Shown in pieces: positions 58,684 to 64,000 of a stretch of 64,000 bases of DNA (the first letter of the stretch is position 1; each line of letters opens with the position of its first letter). The DNA lies in assembly GCF_000227135.1 (NCBI RefSeq), contig NC_018252.1, positions 434,803-498,802 of the forward strand, given 5' to 3'. The translations under genes and the position numbers were made by a program. This stretch comes from Leishmania donovani (Eukaryota > Euglenozoa > Kinetoplastea > Trypanosomatida > Trypanosomatidae). Below the pieces are notes generated by a model, which had not been told where the DNA came from, searched no databases, and saw nothing but the letters and a program-made list of their open reading frames with translations.

Positions 58684-61223
58684 GTCGCTTGGCGAAGCGA
58701 GTGGATGGATGAGCGAGAGAGAAAACGAGAGGGAGGAGCGAGGCAAGCACACCGTAGTCGGCCACCGCGCTCGAGAAGCGGTTGCAAACGGGCAGCCGAC
58801 TGCACAGGCAAGGTAATGCAGCGAGCAGGAGAGGTGCGGGAGAGAGGGGGTGTGCGTGCGAAGTGGGGGGGGGGGGCAAGAGGCGCACGCACACGCACTC
58901 GCAAGCACCGAGAGAGAGAACAGGGGGGTAAAGAGCCAGGCGGTAATCGTTGGAGGAAGCCACAGAACAGCATAATAACAAAGAGAGCAGGATGACGGAG
59001 AGGGGGAGGTGCCACACACGCGCGCAAGCCCGTTCAAAAGGAAAAACGTGTGCGTGCGTGGGTTATCTCGGCGCTTGCGTTGTTCAAGATGTATGGTATG
59101 CCCCTATCTGTGTGCGTGTGGCTGATGATGATCGTGTTGGTAGCGGTGATAGGAACGGTGGTGGTTTACGGCAGGAGAAGGAAAGATGTGCGGGGAGTAG
59201 GGAAGGGCATAGTAAGGCGTGTAGAGAGAGAGCGGTACTGCAATGAAGCAGTGCTTTCTTAGCGTTGTGGAGTAATGGCACGCAGAGAAGTGGCGACCGG
59301 AGGGAGAGGGAGGGTGGCCGCGCGACTCGGCACGCCCTCAGGGCGCTGTGACGAAGTCGCGGTAACTGCGCTCGCAGGCTGCGCTGGTCCCCTTATCAGT
59401 GTGAGGAGAGTAGCTCGACACTCCACCAGCACCGGCACGGCTTGCGCAGCAACCAGTAAAGATGCGTGCACGCCCCGCGCGGGCCCTTTTTTCCCCTCCT
59501 GTCTCTCTGTTCAACCAAAATGGTGGCGTGCTGCGCATGTAAGCAACCTACTGCCTTCCCGCCCCCTCTCTGTCGGTCTCTCTGATCCTACGCTCCCCCT
59601 ACCCCGCCACCCGCTCTTCTCCGTTCGCGCAGGGTCGTACTACACCTTCTCCGCACAGTGAACATACATATCAACGACAGCAGCACGCAGCAAGCAACAC
59701 GACGAGCACCACGGTTGGGGCACGCCGAGAAGGCGAAGGGAGTGATGTGAGGGACAGCCTTGGGGAGACGAGGAGCCGAAATAGAAAGAAAGGACTCACA
59801 GGCGATAGAGCGACATGCAGTAATAGAAAAAAACAAGGGCGTTCACACCAGCACGCATACATCCAATACACGGACAGCAGCCAGGAACACCGCAGAGGAG
59901 GCGGGGCAACGACGACGACGAGGACGACAAAAAGTAAGCAATGAACGAAATACGCGTATCACTTTACACGTGAGAGACAAGCACAGCACCGCAATGCACG
60001 ACCAAACATTACTCGGACCTGCACAGTTGATTCCCACCGGCCGACCAACCCAACGCCTCACCCCACCCCCACTCGCCCCGTCGGCGCGCACATATCCCAC
60101 AAATCTTCAGGGCCGACCAGTGGTGGCGCGTATTAAGGAGCATGAAACCAGAGGGGAAGGAGAAGGTGAAGATGCGGAAGGGAGGAAGCGGCGCAGCACA
60201 CAGCCGAAGGAGCGACGCCGCCTACCCTCCGTATACACAGGCACCACAAACTCATATACATGTAAGATGGTGAAGGCGTGCCTTGCACAGTCATTGCTGA
60301 CGACTGTCCATCGCTCTCTCTCCCTTCCTCTAAACCCCTTTTCACGCCTGCAAGAGTGAGCTCGTCGAGCCCCCCAACAGAGCGAAAAATGTTTTCTTTT
60401 CTCCTCGTTGCCCTCTTTGCACGCCCAGCTCGTCCGTGCACGCTCCTTCCCCGGGGCGATGGCAGTGCGGCAGGGTCGGCGGCACGATCGGGGGGAAGGG
60501 AGGGTTTGCTCTCTCGCTTCTCAGGCGCCAGCGCGATCGCTATTCTGCCTGCCACGACCCCTCCTCGTTTGCAGTTGCTTTACGACGGGTTTCCCGGCGA
60601 CCTCACGGCCGCCCTCCTCCCCCTTTTCTCCCCCGCCATATCCGCTGCCCGGCGGCTTCCGAGTAAGCCCCGCCCATCCGACCCCGCCCACTCTTCATGT
60701 CTCCACACGGTGAGACGGGAAGCTGGGGCGGAAGGGCGGGTGGCTCCGCACTCTCGTCCGTGCATGCACAAGCGCAGGCGGTGCGCGCGCGCCGACACGC
60801 CCTTGTATGAAAAAGGCGCGCTCTGTGACATCCCGGTATGGCCCTCGGTGTAAGCGGCTCGGCCGCACCCCCCCTCCCCAAAGAGGTCGGGCCGACTGGG
60901 ACGAATGTGCCGACTCGCTTAATGGCCTGCGTGCAACACCCCCCTCGCCCCCTTCCCCCTCACGCACGAAAGAAGAGCGGCACCCAAAGCAGCCAGCGCC
61001 ACGGAGCACTGAAGTCATGCAGAGTGGGGAAGGGAGACACGACGAAAGGATACGAGTGAAAGCGATGCCGCCTCTGATGCTCAGCCAACACGATTGCAAC
61101 GAAGAGGCGACGAGTCATTACGCACGCAGACACACACACACACACGCGTGTGCCCGTACGCACCTCCCTTTCGTCACATACACACACACGCGCCCATCAG
61201 GCGCATTTCGCTTCCTGGCCCCT
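58684..61223. other. long intergenic/UTR region containing a SIDER2-like element
   Basis: This 2.5 kb spacer lies between the BSD gene's stop and the 2309-aa gene's ATG. It holds a pyrimidine tract on the minus strand close to 58700-58735, a G-run at 58866-58876, CA repeats near 61130-61145 and the retroposon-like copy at about 60380-60965. No gene is seen on either strand. Confidence 0.6.
60380..60965 (-). mobile_element. SIDER2-like degenerate retroposon, copy 2 (minus orientation)
   Basis: The part 60730-60965 is the near-exact reverse complement of 14921-15159. The 5' boundary at 60965 coincides with the boundary of the other copy; beyond it the flanks differ. The 3' part (towards 60380) diverges from copy 1, as expected for degenerate elements, and its end is set only approximately. 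This copy is in the same sense as transcription and sits in the presumed 3' UTR of the BSD-domain gene, the usual position for SIDER2 elements, which have been linked to mRNA instability. Confidence 0.6.
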
Positions 61224-62753
61224 TTACTCGGCGCCTGTGCTCATGCACACCCACGTATCCTCCTCCGTTGCCGCCGAGATCATGTCGCCGCTGGTGCTAT
61301 GCGTGGAAGAGGTGGCCTCGCTATCTTTCTGGTTGTCCAGGGGTGGGGCCGCTGCGGTGGGGGCTAACGGCATAGCTGACGCTCCACTTCCGGCAGAAGA
61401 CGCGGCAGCGGCAGTCCCAGTGGGAGTGGCAGGGGCTGGATCGGTGTCGCGGGCAGCCATCAGCGCTGTCGCCAAGGTCACCTCCGTCTTTTCCGCAGGA
61501 GTTATCGGAGCCGAGGACCGCGCCGGTGTCAAGAGCTCTGCTGGCACCTCGATCCCTTGAGCCTCCAACGCGCTGGCGAGCTGAACAACGCGCCGCCGCT
61601 CCTGACGAAGAGCCTCCTGCAGCTCTTGCACCGTCGACTCGAGGCCCGCGATCTGCTGCCTCGTGCTGCTGTAGTGCACGAGGTCCTTTGGGTCCACGTT
61701 GGCACCATCCTCGCTGAACTCATCCATCCCCTCGCCATCGGCGCCGCTGCAGCGCGATGCCTCGCCCGTCACGACGCTGTTCAGCGCGTTGTCGATACCC
61801 ATCACGAAGCCAGTGGCTGCCGTCATCACGCGCTTCGCAAACAGCGGCACGACGGCAAAGTCGTCTTCGTCGGTGCTCTGTCGACTCCTATCGTTCACCT
61901 GCGGCGACGACGACGGCGTTGGAGGGGCCGATGGAGACGCCGGCGATGCCGCCGCCGAGGTGCTCGCGGAGGCCTTTTGGTGAGGGGCAGCGCCGCGGCG
62001 CTGCGACTCCGACACACGGAGCTGCGTCAAGCGGAAAAAGTAGCGGTCAAAAAACTCGTCCTCGCTGATGCGGCCGCGCGCTGGTGTCATCGCCGAGGAA
62101 GGGGAGGAAACCTGTGACCGCTCGCCAGTTGCGGCAACCGGCACGGGGCTCCTGCTCTCACCCTCTCCACGCCTCGCAGCAAAGGACGGGTCCGTCTGCC
62201 ACCGCCTCGCATCCGGTGATGCCGAGACGCTGGAGCGCGGGCTCACCGCGTCGCCCACGAGCGACATGTAGCACTTCAGCACCACCTCGTTGTAGTCCAG
62301 CAGCCGCTGGCGGGTCTCTTCCATCGGCTCATCGGGGTACTCGACGGTGCGGCGGTTGGGAGTCATGCCAGGCGGCGGAAGGCGCCCCGGCGTCCCAGCA
62401 GGAGAGCCACCCTCCGACTTGGTGGTGGTGCCGCCTGCCGCCATGTACTGCTGGCGGCGGAGCGCGTTCGCGCTGCTGAGAGGACTTCCCTTTATCCACG
62501 CTGCGAACGCCGCCTTCTCCTCTGGCTGAATGGGCAGCGTGTATGTCGCCTCCGTGTCCTGTAAGCGCCGCAGCAGGGCATTGGACAGTGGCATTTCCGC
62601 GACCGCCTTTCCGAGAGCCTCGTCGCCGGCGTATACGTCGCCGCGGCCCACGACGTTGGCGGCGATGTGCTCGAGATAGCCCATAAACCCCACCGACTCG
62701 GACTTGAACGCCTCGGCGAAGTCGGAAAAGTCCTGCGAGAGCATCGACCACAT
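61224..62753 (-). CDS. BSD-domain protein (BSDC1-like)
   Basis: A 509-aa protein starting MWSMLSQDFSDFAEAFKSES, which resembles the amphipathic N-terminal helix of BSDC1-type proteins. The region LLRRLQDTEATYTLPIQPEEKAAFAAWIKG (about 61-89) matches their pre-BSD segment. The BSD domain itself is visible in two halves: LLDYNEVVLKCYMSLVGDAVS (about 151-171) and SEDEFFDRYFFRLTQL (about 230-245), the latter with the family's 'EFW..YFFR' pattern. A ~57-residue Ser/Pro insert separates them. A predicted coiled coil lies at about 364-400 (QQIAGLESTVQELQEALRQE). The C-terminus is Ala/Thr/Ser-rich. The family's function is poorly known. The open frame extends to 62954, but the ATG at 62753 starts the conserved region. 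Confidence 0.82.
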   Translation of the reverse strand: MWSMLSQDFSDFAEAFKSESVGFMGYLEHIAANVVGRGDVYAGDEALGKAVAEMPLSNALLRRLQDTEATYTLPIQPEEKAAFAAWIKGSPLSSANALRRQQYMAAGGTTTKSEGGSPAGTPGRLPPPGMTPNRRTVEYPDEPMEETRQRLLDYNEVVLKCYMSLVGDAVSPRSSVSASPDARRWQTDPSFAARRGEGESRSPVPVAATGERSQVSSPSSAMTPARGRISEDEFFDRYFFRLTQLRVSESQRRGAAPHQKASASTSAAASPASPSAPPTPSSSPQVNDRSRQSTDEDDFAVVPLFAKRVMTAATGFVMGIDNALNSVVTGEASRCSGADGEGMDEFSEDGANVDPKDLVHYSSTRQQIAGLESTVQELQEALRQERRRVVQLASALEAQGIEVPAELLTPARSSAPITPAEKTEVTLATALMAARDTDPAPATPTGTAAAASSAGSGASAMPLAPTAAAPPLDNQKDSEATSSTHSTSGDMISAATEEDTWVCMSTGAE

Positions 62754-63871
62754 CTTTGATCGTCGTTGTTTTCCACCTCTTGAGCGGATCTGTATGAATG
62801 GATGGTGTTGCGCCACGGCGGTTGCTCGTCCCTGTCTCTCTCCTTGACCGTGTAGCTGCTGTCGCCTCAGCTTGTGCCGCACACCGACAGACGCACTCAA
62901 TGACGCCAGAGCCCCTTTACCGAGGGGGCAAAACAGGTAAGAGCGCCTCGCCAAGCGACGACTACCCCACGTGAGAGAAGGCCCGCCTGCTGTCCCCGCT
63001 GCTGCTAAGGGGGAGGTGCGGGTGGGTGAGAGCCAGTGCGCGGTGGTCGAAATAGAGAAGGGAGCAAAGGAGGGGGGAGATATAAGAAGATAAATATGTA
63101 TATATGCGTATGTGTGTTTGTGGGTAGGTGGGCGAGTGTCAGTGGTGCAGTCAGGTCACTGGTGAATGGGGACGGAGACAGTACGAAGTGTATCAGCGGC
63201 AACAACGGCTTGAACGCAGGGAGGGGAGAAACAGGCAGAGAAATCAGCTGCGTTATCCGTGTGAGTGGCATGGATGTGAGCGAGGGCGAAGGACAGATGG
63301 GAGGGAGAGAGAGGTAGATATGACGTGCTGGATAGACAGACGGGCGTGCATACGCACAAATACATGTATACATGTATGCTGCAATACGCCCATGCATGCG
63401 AGTCGAGTCCACGCCCATGCACTCTCCTCAGAGCGAGCACGAAAAAAAAAAAGAGGAGGCAGCACACGTAGCGCACGACCATGATGCATGTGATACGCAA
63501 GCGCCGTGGGGAAAAGGGGGAGGGGGCCTCGAACACGTTGCATCGCTCTTCCCCCTCCAACACGCACCCACCGAGCCTAGTGGAGGACGCTGTGCAAAGC
63601 CCTCGTGCCCGCTCGTCCCTCACCTCCTCTTTCACCCTTACGAGGGCGGAAACGCATACGCGCACGCACACGTAGAGGGGGGAGGGGGGTAGCGCGCTCT
63701 TGATATTTCTCGATCACCGGATTCTGCCAACATGTCTGTTATCCAGTCTGAAACGCGTACGAAAGTGCGTGCGCTGCTGACATCACCGCAGCAACAACAG
63801 CCATCACACCTGCGGACCGCAACCGTCCACCCCTCCCACACACACACGTCCTACTGGAGTGACGCGGGAGG
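62754..63871. other. intergenic region, no gene seen
   Basis: This 1.1 kb spacer between the cullin-like stop and the BSD gene has short repeats such as atatgtatatatgcgtatgtg near 63093-63113 and an A-run at 63443-63453. Frames here are short and repetitive. Confidence 0.55.
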
Positions 63872-64000
63872 CTATGCCGAGTAGACGTATGCGTTGTCCT
63901 TACCCCGTACCATAAAGCCGCGCTCGATCATCTTGTCAATCGCCTTCTTTAACACTGCCGTTGTCACCGGAAACGGCACCCGCGCTGCTACGGCGCTCGC
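63872..64000 (-). CDS. cullin-like protein, C-terminal end only
   Basis: Only the last 42 codons are in the window; the gene continues past the right edge. The visible sequence runs VPFPVTTAVLKKAIDKMIERGF, MVRGKDNAYVYSA and stop. It matches the very end of cullins, where a winged-helix ends in 'IKKxIExLIEREYLERDKDN...YxYxA'. Cullins scaffold RING ubiquitin ligases. The neddylation lysine lies further upstream and cannot be seen. An APC2-type or other winged-helix protein is a less likely alternative. Confidence 0.75.
   Translation of the reverse strand, partial: ASAVAARVPFPVTTAVLKKAIDKMIERGFMVRGKDNAYVYSA

Noticed and set aside
1..64000. tRNA genes, rRNA, CRISPR arrays, strand-switch region
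   Set aside because: I saw no tRNA-like A/B box pair in cloverleaf context, no rRNA, no regularly spaced repeats and no credible plus-strand gene, so no strand switch. A tRNAscan or snoRNA search was not possible here.

Overview
This window is nuclear DNA from a trypanosomatid, almost certainly a Leishmania species. The gene order (ALDH2, a cytochrome oxidase subunit, alpha-tubulin acetyltransferase, tandem ATP synthase beta genes, ribosomal protein S25, a DNA cytosine methyltransferase) fits my recollection of Leishmania chromosome 25 and the syntenic part of Trypanosoma brucei chromosome 3. The DNA is GC-rich and I see no introns. Coding regions are long and packed with Ala/Ser/Pro low-complexity sequence. 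The spacers are full of (GT)n, (CA)n, G-runs and polypurine tracts. On the transcribed strand these purine tracts are the polypyrimidine tracts that precede spliced-leader acceptor AGs.

Every credible gene is on the minus strand, so the window lies inside one directional, polycistronic cluster transcribed from high to low coordinates. In transcription order: the 3' end of a cullin-like gene (63.87-64.0 kb); a BSD-domain protein (61.2-62.75 kb); two giant consecutive proteins with MIOS/SEA4-type C-terminal zinc modules (51.75-58.68 and 45.17-50.83 kb); a ~2046-aa PPR-like protein (38.3-44.4 kb); an RRM-like plus CCCH zinc-finger protein (35.5-37.3 kb); a WD40 protein resembling UTP4/cirhin (31.7-34.9 kb); a DNMT6-type cytosine methyltransferase (27.9-30.4 kb); RPS25 (26.9-27.2 kb); a tandem ATP synthase beta array broken by two runs of N (23.3-26.0 kb); an LMBR1-type nine-helix membrane protein (19.8-21.3 kb); alpha-tubulin N-acetyltransferase, possibly frameshifted near its end (17.3/17.9-18.65 kb); a decayed reading frame and a SIDER2-like retroposon (14.9-16.1 kb); a SUKH/SMI1-KNR4-like protein (13.0-14.6 kb); a single-helix cytochrome c oxidase subunit candidate (11.05-11.55 kb); mitochondrial aldehyde dehydrogenase (7.3-8.8 kb); and a Ser/Ala-rich protein of at least 1295 aa that runs off the left edge (1-3.9 kb).

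As in other trypanosomatids the neighbours are not an operon of related functions. Even so, several products are mitochondrial (ALDH2, the COX subunit, ATP synthase beta, the PPR protein). The points most worth a second look are the adjacent MIOS-like paralogues, the complete-looking DNA methyltransferase, the split SUKH domain, the acetyltransferase frameshift, two near-identical SIDER2-like copies in opposite orientations, the decayed frame beside one of them, and the misassembled ATP synthase array. Family calls rest on motif recognition by eye; no database search was run.
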